Below, piece after piece: positions 35,277-44,149 of a stretch of DNA of 64,000 nt. The stretch lies in assembly GCA_963756495.1 (NCBI GenBank), contig CAVWNS010000001.1, forward strand, positions 434,001 to 498,000. Direction: 5' to 3'. The position numbers were made by a program, and so were the translations under genes. The notes beneath the pieces are model-generated. The model ran no database searches. It had not been told where the DNA came from and worked only from the letters and a program-made list of their open reading frames with translations. Within the stretch, counting starts at the first letter, position 1. Every line of letters begins with the position of its first letter. This stretch comes from DATFDN01 sp963756495. Lineage in GTDB: Bacteria > Pseudomonadota > Alphaproteobacteria > Acetobacterales > Acetobacteraceae.

Positions 35277-35865
35277 CGGCGCCGAGCGCGGCCGCGACCC
35301 GTGCCGTCTCGGCGAAGTATCGGTCCTGGTCGGCCGCGGGCATGCCTGGCTCGACGTAGCGGAGCCAGGCATCGAGGAAGCTGGTCGCCTCGGCCAGGTG
35401 GACCCAGGCCAGAAGCGCGGGGTCGTTCGCGGCGTACGGCGTGCCGTCGGGCAACACGCCGCGAACCCGGTCATGGATGCCGCGGACGCGGGCGATCACC
35501 GCCTCGGCGTCGGCCCGGCTGCCGTACGTGGTGAGCGCGATGAACCGTGCCGTTCGCCGCAGCCGGCCATGCATGTCGGCCCGGAAGTTCGAATGGTCCC
35601 AAACCCCCGCCAGGACCGCCGGGTGCAGCATCTGGAGCAACAAGCCGGCGACGCCGCCGACCATCATCGCGGCGACGTCGCCATGAACCCGCCACGCGAC
35701 CGCGCGCGGACCGAACAACCCATCGGGACGCCGCGTGACGGGCTTCTCGCCGCGTGCCCGGTCGTTGAACAGCGCGACCACCTGGGCAGCGATCGCGTCC
35801 TTGATCGGTCGCGCGAGCGTGCGCCGGGAGAGGGACGACAGCGCACCTGCTGATGGATAGGGCAT
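34990..35865 (-). CDS. DUF2236 / MpaB-like oxygenase family protein
   Basis: A 291-residue protein of the DUF2236 family, which includes the haem-containing rubber oxygenase Lcp and fungal MpaB. Features: VHGDVAAMMVGGVAGLLLQM-LHPAVLAGVWDHS near residues 50-85 with the conserved histidine, and RTARFIALTTYGSRADAEAV, VRGIHDRVRGVLPDG, LAWVHLAEATSFLDAW in the middle. The start at ATG 35865 begins shortly before the domain. Function unknown; an oxygenase role is possible. Its 3' end is duplicated at 33255-33561. Confidence 0.88.
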   Translation of the reverse strand: MPYPSAGALSSLSRRTLARPIKDAIAAQVVALFNDRARGEKPVTRRPDGLFGPRAVAWRVHGDVAAMMVGGVAGLLLQMLHPAVLAGVWDHSNFRADMHGRLRRTARFIALTTYGSRADAEAVIARVRGIHDRVRGVLPDGTPYAANDPALLAWVHLAEATSFLDAWLRYVEPGMPAADQDRYFAETARVAAALGADPIPRTRFEARRLFETMRPHMRCDARTREIARLVLTQRAPHILAEPVQALTMQAGADLLPAWAQRMHGLHAPPFSRPLIRAGTLGIARTLRWAFA

Positions 35866-36025
35866 CGGAGGTCGGATATCGGCACTCCCGGCACGAGTGG
35901 AAGATGCGGCCCGAGGAAGCAAGGTCGAGCATGGGTCAGATTTACTTGGCTGGTGAGGATGCAATAGGGTCCGCCGCCCAACGGTCAGGTCAGTCGGATC
36001 GCATGAGACGCGGGACTCCCCACGC

Positions 36026-36802
36026 GTGACGGTCGTGTTCATCGGCGACGTGCATCAGCAATGGGAGGTGATCGAGGCGGGGCTCGCGTCGCTCGACGTG
36101 CTTCCGCGTTACGCCGTGCTGCTGGGCGACATGCAGTGCGACCGGCCGCTGGACGTGCTGGCCGCGCCGCTGCTCGCGCGCGGGATCGCCGTCTCCTGGG
36201 TCTTCGGCAATCATGACAACGACGGCGGCCCGGAGATGTGGGCGAACCTGGTCGATCCCGCGCGCAATCCGCTGACCGCGCCCGGCGCGCTGCACGGGCG
36301 CGTGGTCGAGATCGGCGGGCAGCGTGTGGCCGGGCTAGGCGGCACGTTCCGCCCGCGCGTGTGGGAGCCGCCCGAGCCGCCCCGGCTGCACGCGCGCGCC
36401 GAGCTGCACGCCGATCTCGCGGACATGGCCGGGCACTGGCCGGACAGCCATCGCGCGGCGCTGGCCCATTCGCTCGGGGTCGCCGCGATCTGGCCCGAGG
36501 ACATCGCCCGGCTGGGCGCGCTGCGCGCCGATATCCTGGTCACCCACGAGGCGCCCGCAAGTCATCCGATGGGCAAGGCGGTGATCGAGGACCTCGCGCG
36601 GACGATGGGCGCGCGGCTCATCATCCACGGCCATCATCACATCAACTATCTCGGTCACGCGCGGGACGGACTGGGGGTGCTGGGGGTGGCGTCGGCCTGG
36701 GGAGTTCTCCAAGATGGCAGCGTGCTGTGGCCCGGTGAGCGGCCACGGCCCTTGGGCCGGCTGATGGGAGGCTGGCGCCTGCGAGAGCAACAAGACCCGT
36801 AA
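36026..36802 (+). CDS. Calcineurin-like metallophosphoesterase
   Basis: A 258-residue metallophosphoesterase. All metal-site blocks are visible: FIGDVHQQW (Asp, His), LLGDMQC (Asp), VFGNHDND (Asn, His), LVTHEAPASHP (His) and IHGHHHINYLG (His-x-His). Two metal ions hydrolyse a phosphomonoester or diester of unknown identity. It has a GTG/ATG-type start at 36026 just upstream of the GDVH block. It precedes the ABC transporter operon by 27 bp. Confidence 0.9.
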   Translation: MTVVFIGDVHQQWEVIEAGLASLDVLPRYAVLLGDMQCDRPLDVLAAPLLARGIAVSWVFGNHDNDGGPEMWANLVDPARNPLTAPGALHGRVVEIGGQRVAGLGGTFRPRVWEPPEPPRLHARAELHADLADMAGHWPDSHRAALAHSLGVAAIWPEDIARLGALRADILVTHEAPASHPMGKAVIEDLARTMGARLIIHGHHHINYLGHARDGLGVLGVASAWGVLQDGSVLWPGERPRPLGRLMGGWRLREQQDP

Positions 36803-36829
36803 GCGGCCCTATAAGGCCACAGTGCGCGC

Positions 36830-37795
36830 ATGAACGCGCGGCAGGGAGGCGGAGTGGACGACGTCCTGATAGAGAACGTCATGAACGCGCTCGCGGCCGG
36901 GCTCATCATCGGCTGCCTGTACGGTCTGATGTGCATCGGCCTCGGGCTGATCTTCGGCGTCATGAAGATCGTCAACTTCGCGCAGGGCGAGCTGCTGATG
37001 CTCGGCATGTTCGCGAGCTTCTACATGGTCTCCGCCTTCGGCGCGCTGGGTCCCGCCGCGCCGTTCGTCGCCGCGCTGCTCGCCGGGCCGGTGCTGTTCC
37101 TCGGCGGGGCGGGGCTGCACCGCTTCTTGATCGCGCGCGTATCTGGTCTGCGCACCCAGGGCACGCTGGACGAGGGCCATTTCGGGCAGCTGATCGTCAC
37201 GCTCGGCCTGTCGCTGGTGCTGCAGAACGGCGGGCTCATCGTGTTCGGCTCCACGCCGAAGACCGTCCTGACCCCGCTCGCCTCGCGCGCCGTCATGATC
37301 GGGCCGATCGTCGGCGACGCGACGCTGTTCCTCAACCAGGCGCGGCTGATCGCCTGCGGCGTTTCGGTGCTGGTCGCGGTCGCGCTCTATCTGCTGATGG
37401 AGCGCACGCGGCTCGGCAAGTCGCTGCGCGCCGCGGCCGACAACCCGACGGCGGCGACCTACATGGGCATCGACGTCGATCGCGCGTACCGCATCGCCTT
37501 CGGCCTCGGCGCCGGCATCACCGCCGTCGCCGGCGGGCTGATGGCGACGTACCTGTCGTTCACGCCGTTCATCGGGCTCGACTACGTCATCATCATGTAT
37601 TCGGGCGTGGTGCTGGGCGGCATGGGCAGCATCCTCGGCGCCTTCTGGGGCGGGCTGACGGTGGGCTTCGTGCAGCAGGGCTCGGCCCTGGTGCTGCCGC
37701 CGCAGTTGCAGAACGCGGCGATCTTCGTCGTCTTCCTGCTGATCGTGACCTTGCGTCCGCAGGGATTCTTCGGCCGCTCGGCGGAGCGCGCGTGA
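36830..37795 (+). CDS. livH: Branched-chain amino acid type ABC transporter permease (LivH-like)
   Basis: A 321-residue permease with about eight membrane segments. Recognisable motifs: GLIIGCLYGLMCIGLGLIFG, MKIVNFAQGELLMLGMF, LRAAADNPTAATYMGIDVDR and MGSILGAFWGGLTVGFVQQG. It forms half of the transport channel with the LivM domain encoded next. The first codons may be non-coding, as an alternative start lies a few codons later (before VDDVLIENVM). First gene of a four-gene operon. Confidence 0.92.
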   Translation: MNARQGGGVDDVLIENVMNALAAGLIIGCLYGLMCIGLGLIFGVMKIVNFAQGELLMLGMFASFYMVSAFGALGPAAPFVAALLAGPVLFLGGAGLHRFLIARVSGLRTQGTLDEGHFGQLIVTLGLSLVLQNGGLIVFGSTPKTVLTPLASRAVMIGPIVGDATLFLNQARLIACGVSVLVAVALYLLMERTRLGKSLRAAADNPTAATYMGIDVDRAYRIAFGLGAGITAVAGGLMATYLSFTPFIGLDYVIIMYSGVVLGGMGSILGAFWGGLTVGFVQQGSALVLPPQLQNAAIFVVFLLIVTLRPQGFFGRSAERA

Positions 37796-37796
37796 C

Positions 37797-39572
37797 ATGA
37801 GGGACGGCGCCGGCACGCGGCTCAGGCACGATGCCATCGCGCTGGTGGTGCTGGCGTGCGCCTATCTCGCGCTCGCCGGGCTGGTGCGCAACAGCTACTA
37901 CCAGCTCATGCTCACGCTGGTGCCCATCTGGGCGGTGATGGGCCTCGCGTGGAATCTCATCTCGGGCTACTCGGGCCTGGTCTCGTTCGGGCACGCGGCG
38001 TTCTTCGGCGCCGGCGCCTACACGGTCACGCTGGCGCTGGTGTATTGGGGCCTCACGCCCTGGCTCGGCATCCCGCTCGCGATGGTGGTGGGCGGGCTCG
38101 CGGCGGTGCTGATCGGCCTGCCCACCTTCCGGCTGCGCGGACACTATTTCGCGCTGGCGATGCTCGCCTATCCCCTGGCGATGCTCTACGTGATGGAATA
38201 CCTGGGCTTCCAGGAAGTGCCGCTGCCGATGCACCGCGCGCATCCGGCGGCGTACCTCCAGTTCACCGATCCGCGCCTCTATACGCTGGTCGCCATCGGC
38301 CTCCTGGTCGCGGCGATGGTGGTCTGCATGCTGGCGGAGAACGCGCGCTTCGGGCTCGCGCTGCTGGCCATCCGGCAGAACGAGCTGGCGGCCGAGGCGG
38401 CGGGGATCGACACGCGGCGATGGAAGATGCGCGCGCTGGTCGCCAGCGGCGCGATGGCCGCCGCCGCCGGCGGGCTCTATGCCTGCGTGCTGCTGATCGT
38501 AACGCCCGACAGCGTGTTCGGGATGCTGGTTTCGGCGCAGGCGCTGGTCGTCACCCTGTTCGGCGGCGTGGCCACGATCTGGGGACCGGTGATCGGCGCG
38601 GCCGTGCTGATCCCGCTGGCCGAGACGCTGAACGCCCGGCTGGGCAACGTGCTGCCAGGCATCCAGGGCGTGGTGTACGGCATCGCCATCATCGCCATCA
38701 TGCTCGCCGCCCCCGAGGGCCTGTTCTGGACCGTGCGCGACCGGCTGTTCCGCCGCGCCGAGCCGCCGCCGCGTCGCACTGCTTCCCGTGCCTCCGCGCC
38801 CGCCATCCTGGCCCCGGTCGCATCGGCGCCGGCGGACGGCGCGCTGCTGGACGTGCGGGGCCTGTCGCGCAGCTTCGGCGGCCTGCGCGCGGTCGATGAC
38901 GTGAGCTTCAGCGTGCGGCGGGGCGAGATCCTGGGCATCATCGGGCCGAACGGGGCGGGCAAGACCACGCTGTTCAACGTGCTCAACGGCGTGCTGCCCG
39001 CGAACTCGGGCGAGGCGCGGCTGGCCGACGCGCGGATCACCGGCCGCAAGGTGCACCAGGTCTGCCGGCTGGGAATCGGGCGCACCTTCCAGGTGGTGCG
39101 CAGCTTCCCCCGCCTGCCCGTGCTCGACAACGTGGTGGTCGGCGCCTACGGCGTCGGGCTGGGCGACGCCGCCGCCGTGCGCGCCGCCGAGACCGCGCTG
39201 GAGACGGTCGGGCTGCTGGGATTGGCGCATCGCCCCGCCGGGCGGCTCACCAACAAGGAGCTGCGGCTGATGGAGCTGGCGCGCGCGCTCGCCGGGCATC
39301 CGCGCCTGCTGCTGCTCGACGAGACGCTCGCCGGCCTCGGGCGCGACGAATGCGACGAGCTTCTGGACGTGCTCCAGCGCGTGCGCGTCGAGGGCGTCAG
39401 CATCGCCATCATCGAGCACACGATGCACGCGATGATGCGGCTCGCCGACCGCTTCCTGGTGCTCGACCACGGGCGCGTGCTGTGCGTGGGTGCGCCGCGC
39501 GCGGTGGTCGAGGATCGCGCGGTGATCGAGGCCTATCTCGGCCGCAAGTGGCTGGCGCGCGCCGGTGCTTGA
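37797..39572 (+). CDS. Fused LivM permease and LivG ATPase
   Basis: A 591-residue fusion. Residues 1 to about 315 are a LivM-like permease (WNLISGYSGLVSFGHAAFFG; GLPTFRLRGHYFALAMLAYP; IRQNELAAEAAGIDTRRWKM). An Ala/Pro-rich linker (about 320-345) leads into a LivG-like ATPase: Walker A GPNGAGKTTLFNVLNG, Q-loop near GRTFQVVRSFP, and Walker B LLLLDETLAGL. The ABC signature is divergent, RLTNKELRLMELARALAG, with no SGG/SGQ. The reading frame is uninterrupted across the linker. It ends overlapping livF by eight bases. Confidence 0.92.
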   Translation: MRDGAGTRLRHDAIALVVLACAYLALAGLVRNSYYQLMLTLVPIWAVMGLAWNLISGYSGLVSFGHAAFFGAGAYTVTLALVYWGLTPWLGIPLAMVVGGLAAVLIGLPTFRLRGHYFALAMLAYPLAMLYVMEYLGFQEVPLPMHRAHPAAYLQFTDPRLYTLVAIGLLVAAMVVCMLAENARFGLALLAIRQNELAAEAAGIDTRRWKMRALVASGAMAAAAGGLYACVLLIVTPDSVFGMLVSAQALVVTLFGGVATIWGPVIGAAVLIPLAETLNARLGNVLPGIQGVVYGIAIIAIMLAAPEGLFWTVRDRLFRRAEPPPRRTASRASAPAILAPVASAPADGALLDVRGLSRSFGGLRAVDDVSFSVRRGEILGIIGPNGAGKTTLFNVLNGVLPANSGEARLADARITGRKVHQVCRLGIGRTFQVVRSFPRLPVLDNVVVGAYGVGLGDAAAVRAAETALETVGLLGLAHRPAGRLTNKELRLMELARALAGHPRLLLLDETLAGLGRDECDELLDVLQRVRVEGVSIAIIEHTMHAMMRLADRFLVLDHGRVLCVGAPRAVVEDRAVIEAYLGRKWLARAGA

Positions 39573-40278
39573 GGTCCAGGGCCTGGCCGTCGCGTACGGC
39601 GGCTTGCGCGCCCTGCAAGGCGTGTCGCTGTCGGTCGCCGAGGGCCAGTTCGTCACCGTCGTCGGCCCGAACGGCGCCGGCAAGACGACCTTGTTCAAGG
39701 CGGTGTGCGGCGTGGTGCCGATCGCCGCCGGGCGGGTCGCCTTCGCGGGACGCGATCTGCTCCGCCTGCCCGCCGCCGGGCGCGCCCATCTCGGCATCGC
39801 CCATGTCCCGGAGGGGCGGCAGGTCTTCAAGACACTCACGGTGCGCGAGAACTTGGAGATGGGGGCGTTCCCGCCAAACGGTCGCGCCCACTTCCGTCGC
39901 ACGCTCGAACGCATCCACGCGCTGTTCCCGATCCTGGCCGATCGCGCGGGCCAGCTTGCCGGCACGCTGTCGGGGGGCGAGCAGCAGATGCTGGCGATCG
40001 GGCGGGGACTCGCCGCCGCGCCGCGGCTGCTGATGCTGGACGAGCCGTCGATGGGCCTGGCCCCGGCGATCGCCGACCTGATCTTCGAGCGCATCGCGCA
40101 GGTCCATCGCGAGGACGGCTTGGCGATCCTGCTGGTGGAGCAGCGCGTGGCCGAGGCGCTGGAATTGGCCGATTGCGGCTACGTGCTGGAGACCGGGCGC
40201 ATCGTTCTCGAGGGGACGTACGAGCATCTGTTCGCCGACGATCGCGTGCGGCGCGCGTATCTCGGCCTCGGGGCCTGA
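39565..40278 (+). CDS. livF: Branched-chain amino acid type ABC transporter ATPase (LivF-like)
   Basis: A 237-residue ATPase beginning at a GTG inside the end of the fused gene. Walker A is GPNGAGKTTLFKAVCG, the signature LSGGEQQMLAIGRGLAA is canonical, Walker B LLMLDEPSMGLAP and the H-loop-containing region ILLVEQRVAEALEL are typical of LivF. It would form a heterodimer with the LivG domain of the fusion, in which one composite site has a canonical and the other a divergent signature. Confidence 0.93.
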   Translation: MLEVQGLAVAYGGLRALQGVSLSVAEGQFVTVVGPNGAGKTTLFKAVCGVVPIAAGRVAFAGRDLLRLPAAGRAHLGIAHVPEGRQVFKTLTVRENLEMGAFPPNGRAHFRRTLERIHALFPILADRAGQLAGTLSGGEQQMLAIGRGLAAAPRLLMLDEPSMGLAPAIADLIFERIAQVHREDGLAILLVEQRVAEALELADCGYVLETGRIVLEGTYEHLFADDRVRRAYLGLGA

Positions 40279-40299
40279 GGAAACAAGAGGAGCGAGAGC

Positions 40300-41550
40300 A
40301 TGGACCGGAGCATCCGACGGCGGACGGCGCTGGCGCTGGGCGGCGCGGCGGTTGGGCTGGCGAGCCGGGGCGCGCGCGCCCAAGGACAGCCAGGGGGGCA
40401 GCCGGCGGAGGTGAAGATCGCCTTGCTGGTCCCGCTGACCGGGCCGTGGGCGCGCTCCGGCATTCTGGAGAAGATGGGCGCCGAGATGGCGGTCGAGGAC
40501 GTGAACAACGCGGGCGGCATCAAGGCGCTGGGCGGGGCGAGGCTGCGGCTCGTCGAGTACGACACGCAGGATTCCGCCGAGAAGGCGAAGGACGGCGCCC
40601 AGCGCATGATCGCCGAGCATCCCGATCTGGCCGGCGGCATGGGCTGCTGGCTGTCCACCTTCACGCTGGCCGCCACCGAGGTGACGGAGCGCGCGCAGCT
40701 TCCATGGTTCACCCTCTCCTACTCCGACGCGATCACCGGGCGCGGCTTCCGCTACGTGTTCCAGACCTCGCCCACCGGCGTGCAACAGGCCGAGGACACC
40801 GTGCCGCTGGTGATGAAACTGGCGCAGGCCGCCACCGGCAAGCGGCCGACCAAGGTCGCCATCATCGGCGACAACACCGGCGCGAGTGTCAGCTTCCGCA
40901 AGCCGCTCACCGACCACATCCTGAAGGACGAGCATCTGACGGTGGTGGTGGACAAGACCTTCACGCCGCCTTTGTCGGACGCGACGACCCTGGTGCAGCC
41001 GGCGCGCGGCGCCCGCCCCGACTTCGTGCTGCTGCTGTCCACCAACGCCGGCGACGACAAGATGCTGGCCGATACCTTCGCGCAGTCCGGGATGCCCGCC
41101 TCGCGCCTGCCGTTGATCGGCAATGGCGGCCACTGGGCTACGCCCGAGCTGCTGAAGACCACCGGCACGGACGTGCTGCAAGGCGTCCTGGTCGGGCTCG
41201 CGAACTGGCCGGGCAAGGACCAGGAGGCGCTGTCGAAACGCTTCGTCGCCCGCACCGGCGAGCAGTGGTTCGGGCACGATTCCATCTTCGCCTACGGCCA
41301 TGTGATGGTGCTGGCGGCGGCGATCGAGGCGGCGGGTTCGGCGGATCGGACGAAGGTGGGCGACGCGGTGCGGCGGATGGACCTGACGGACGGGCCGGCG
41401 CTGCTGTTCCCGGGACACCGGCTCAAGTTCGACGACAAGGGGCGCCGCGTCGGCGCCGAGCTGGTCGTGGTGCAGTGGCAGGATGGCCGTCCAGTCACCG
41501 TGTCCCCCGACGCGATGGCGGTCGCCAAGCCGATCTGGAAGGGCGTGTGA
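40300..41550 (+). CDS. ABC transporter substrate-binding protein (LivK/amide-urea type)
   Basis: A 416-residue periplasmic binding protein with a signal containing RRRTALALGGAAVGLASRGA, a possible twin-arginine signal. The mature part is a type I periplasmic fold: KIALLVPLTGPWARSGILEK, MAVEDVNNAGGIKALGG, TQDSAEKAKDGAQRMIAEHP and later SIFAYGHVMVLAAAIEAAGS. It supplies ligand to LivH and the LivM-LivG/LivF assembly. Ligand may be an amino acid, amide or aromatic acid; the sequence does not settle this. A gap of 21 bp separates it from livF. Confidence 0.9.
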   Translation: MDRSIRRRTALALGGAAVGLASRGARAQGQPGGQPAEVKIALLVPLTGPWARSGILEKMGAEMAVEDVNNAGGIKALGGARLRLVEYDTQDSAEKAKDGAQRMIAEHPDLAGGMGCWLSTFTLAATEVTERAQLPWFTLSYSDAITGRGFRYVFQTSPTGVQQAEDTVPLVMKLAQAATGKRPTKVAIIGDNTGASVSFRKPLTDHILKDEHLTVVVDKTFTPPLSDATTLVQPARGARPDFVLLLSTNAGDDKMLADTFAQSGMPASRLPLIGNGGHWATPELLKTTGTDVLQGVLVGLANWPGKDQEALSKRFVARTGEQWFGHDSIFAYGHVMVLAAAIEAAGSADRTKVGDAVRRMDLTDGPALLFPGHRLKFDDKGRRVGAELVVVQWQDGRPVTVSPDAMAVAKPIWKGV

Positions 41551-41596
41551 TCGGTGGCGCGGTCCGTCCCCGTCGGTCGGGATGCGGAGCGGCGGC

Positions 41597-42469
41597 ATGA
41601 ATGATCACGATCGGATGCCGCAGGCACTGGACGAGACGGCGCTGCGCCAGGCCGAAGACGCCGCGCCATTACGCCCGCATGTCATCCACGAGGTGGTGCG
41701 CGAGGAAGGCGAGGTCGAGCTGCGCCGGGCCGCGGCTCGCTGGCCTGGTCCGGGTTCGCCGCCGGGCTGTCGATGGGGTTCTCCTTCCTGGCGTTCTGCC
41801 TTCTGCGCTCCGGCCTGCCGGATGCGCCCTGGCGGCGGCTGGTAGAGAGCTTCGGCTACAGCCTGGGATTTCGTGATCGTGATCCTGGGGCGCCAGCAGC
41901 TTTTCACCGAGAGCACGTTGAGCGCGGTGCTGCCGGTGCTCACGAGCCGGACGTTGCGCGCTGTCCTGTCAACGCTGCGGTTATGGGGGATCGTGCTCGG
42001 GACGAACCTGCTCGGCACCTTCGTGTTCGCCGCGCTGATGGTGCCGCAAGGCGTGTTCACGGAGCCGGTGCGCGACGCGCTCCTGGAGGTCGGACGTGAA
42101 TCGGTCAGCGGCGCATTCGGGCCCACCCTGCTGAAGGCGGTGCTCGCCGGCTGGCTGATCGCGCTGATGGTGTGGCTGCTGCCGAACGCCCGCGCGACGC
42201 GGCTGTGGGTCATCATCCTGCTGACCTACGTGGTCAGCATCGGTCGATTCTCGCACATCGTCGCCGGCTCCACCGACGCGGTCTTCGCGGTGTTCACCGG
42301 CCAGGCGTCGATCTCCGACTACCTGATCCGCTTCCTGATCCCGACACTGCTCGGCAACACGATCGGCGGGGTGTCGCTGGTGGCCTTGCTGAACCATGCG
42401 CCGGTCGCGCCGGAGTTGCAGGAAGCCGGCGATGACGACGATCCGCCAGCGGTCGCCGCGTCCGGTTGA
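41597..42469 (+). pseudogene. Formate/nitrite transporter (FNT) family protein with two compensating indels
   Basis: Starts ATG 41597 (cytoplasmic tail LRPHVIHEVVREEGEVELRR), loses one base near 41735 and continues in the next frame as LAWSGFAAGLSMGFSFLAF-CLL and LPDAPWRRLVESFGYSLGF. It gains one base near 41870 and resumes as VILGRQQLFTESTLSAVLPV, GWLIALMVWLLPNARATRLW and FSHIVAGSTDAVFAV. These are the hallmark segments of a large FNT subfamily, pentameric channels for formate, nitrite or similar anions. Content between the shifts is intact, so sequencing errors are possible. Confidence 0.8.
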
Positions 42470-42482
42470 GTAGGCGCGCCGG

Positions 42483-42662
42483 ATGAGCGTCGTGCCGTTC
42501 TGCATCCTGGCCCTGCTCGCCACGGGAGTGGCCGGCGCGATCCGCGCCCGAGCCCGGGATGGAGGATCGATCGTCTATGACGCCAGCTTGGGGCTTTGCG
42601 TCATCCTCGGCCTGACCAGTCTGCTGGCACTCAGCGCCCCGCCCGCCACGCCGAGGTGCTGA
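42483..42662 (+). CDS. Small membrane protein, 59 residues
   Basis: ATG-initiated frame with two hydrophobic stretches (VPFCILALLATGVAGAI; LGLCVILGLTSLLALSA). It ends within the start of the NuoB-like fragment, overlapping it. It might be a truncated membrane subunit of the same hydrogenase-type complex, but no specific family can be assigned. Confidence 0.4.
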   Translation: MSVVPFCILALLATGVAGAIRARARDGGSIVYDASLGLCVILGLTSLLALSAPPATPRC

Positions 42663-42934
42663 CCGTCACCGGGCCGGTGACCCACAACATGCGCCAAGCG
42701 CTGGAGCGGACCTACCACACCATGCCTCGCCCGAAGTGGGTGCTCGCGGTCGGCGACTGCGCGCGCGATGGCGGCCTATTCGCCGCCAGTCCCCTGTGCG
42801 CCGGCGGGGTCGCCGCGGTGCTGCCAGTCGATCTCTGGATCGCGGGCTGTCCGCCGACACCGCTCAATCGGCTGCGGGGAATGCTCAGGTTGGGCAAGCC
42901 GACCTTGCTGTCGGGACGCCAGACGGCGTGCTAA
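42641..42934 (+). pseudogene. NADH dehydrogenase 20 kDa / hydrogenase small subunit (NuoB/HycG-like) C-terminal fragment
   Basis: About 97 residues matching the second half of the NuoB/HycG family: RHAEVLTVTGPVTHNMRQAL, PRPKWVLAVGDCARDGG, VLPVDLWIAGCPPTPLNRL. The cysteines in GDCA and GCPP are [4Fe-4S] ligands of the family. The N-terminal half with the first two cysteines is missing and no start codon with a ribosome site is evident. It lies directly after the FNT channel gene, so it may be a remnant of a formate hydrogenlyase-like cluster. Confidence 0.7.
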
Positions 42935-42970
42935 GGCTGTGCGAGTTTTCTCTAATCAAGCCGAGGCGCG

Positions 42971-44116
42971 ATGTTGAACCACGCTGTCATCACTGTTGCT
43001 GCCTTCCTGGGAAGCCTTGGCGTCAACACGCATATCGACTTCCAGAACTATGGCTACCAGAACCTCGCCGGGACGGCGCAGGCCATCCGGTTTCTCGGCG
43101 TGAAGCACCTGCGCGACGACCCGGAGAACCCGCTGGATGTCGGCCCGAACGGCTGGTGGCAGCGGGTGGCGAACGCCACGGGGGCGAAGTTCGACGCCTT
43201 CATGGCCGAGGGCTCGGTGGCGCAGATGCACACCGATCTCATCCGTGCCCGCCAGCTCGCCCACCAAGGCATCCTGTCCGCGATCGAGGGCGGGAACGAG
43301 GAGGACGATCCGTACGCGACCAGCCACGGCAACTCGCTGGCAGCGGCCGCGGCGTTCCAGCCAATCGTGTACGAGGTCGCGCACAGCCTTGGACTGCCGG
43401 CCATCAACATGTCCTTCGGCCAGGGTTGGACGGCGCTCAACAACTGGCACGGCAACTACGATAAGGTCGGCAACCTGGCGCCGCATGCCGATTACGCCAA
43501 CGCGCACACCTACCCGGACGGTCCGCCACTTCACGCGATCCAGCGGATGATCCACAACGCCCAGATGGCCGCATCCGGGCGCCCGGTGATGCAGACGGAA
43601 TTCGGCTACGACGCCAACGTCACCAAGCCACGGGACGCGGCAAGGTGGAGGCTGGACGCTGCACTGGATTCCCGTGCGGCCGGTATCGCGGTGACCTATT
43701 TCTACGCTCTGTTCGATGACGGCGCGGGCCATTTCGGCCTAATGAACCAGGACGGCTCGCCCAAGCCGGCGGGTGCCGCGATCCACAACCTGACGAGCAT
43801 CCTGTCGGCCGACATGGACGCCAAATCCCCCACCGCCCCGCTCAAGTACAGCCTCGACGGCCTGCCGAACACCGCATCGGCGATGCTGCTGCAAAAGAAC
43901 GCCGGCACCTACGACCTGATCGTGTGGAACGAGGCAGGTGGCTCGGCGCCCGTGTCGGTGGACGTCGGCGGCAGCGTGACCGTCTATGATCCGATGGAGA
44001 GCGCGGCCCCGATCGGCAGCGAACCGCATTTCCAGCTTGGCGCGGACCCGATCGTCGTCGAGATCAGCACTGGCTCGCCGGCGACGCGGCCCGTGCCCAC
44101 ACGCGCCACGCCGTAG
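42971..44116 (+). CDS. TIM-barrel glycoside hydrolase-like protein
   Basis: A 381-residue protein with a (beta/alpha)8 glycosidase pattern of clan GH-A. The acid/base glutamate is probably in SAIEGGNEEDDPY (Asn-Glu) and the nucleophile in VMQTEFGYDANV. Other barrel strands: VNTHIDFQNYGYQN and YANAHTYPDGPPLHA. A C-terminal beta-sandwich (about 290-375) contains YDLIVWNEAGGSAPVSVDV. The N-terminus has a short hydrophobic stretch (AVITVAAFLGSLGV) that may act as a signal. The exact GH family cannot be named with confidence. Confidence 0.75.
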   Translation: MLNHAVITVAAFLGSLGVNTHIDFQNYGYQNLAGTAQAIRFLGVKHLRDDPENPLDVGPNGWWQRVANATGAKFDAFMAEGSVAQMHTDLIRARQLAHQGILSAIEGGNEEDDPYATSHGNSLAAAAAFQPIVYEVAHSLGLPAINMSFGQGWTALNNWHGNYDKVGNLAPHADYANAHTYPDGPPLHAIQRMIHNAQMAASGRPVMQTEFGYDANVTKPRDAARWRLDAALDSRAAGIAVTYFYALFDDGAGHFGLMNQDGSPKPAGAAIHNLTSILSADMDAKSPTAPLKYSLDGLPNTASAMLLQKNAGTYDLIVWNEAGGSAPVSVDVGGSVTVYDPMESAAPIGSEPHFQLGADPIVVEISTGSPATRPVPTRATP

Positions 44117-44149
44117 ACCCGATCCAGATCACGCCCGGCGCCGGCGCGA

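Noticed and set aside
37593..40094. 833-codon reverse-strand frame opposite the liv operon
   Set aside because: Shadow of GC-rich coding sequence; the forward strand has complete ABC transporter motifs across the same region.
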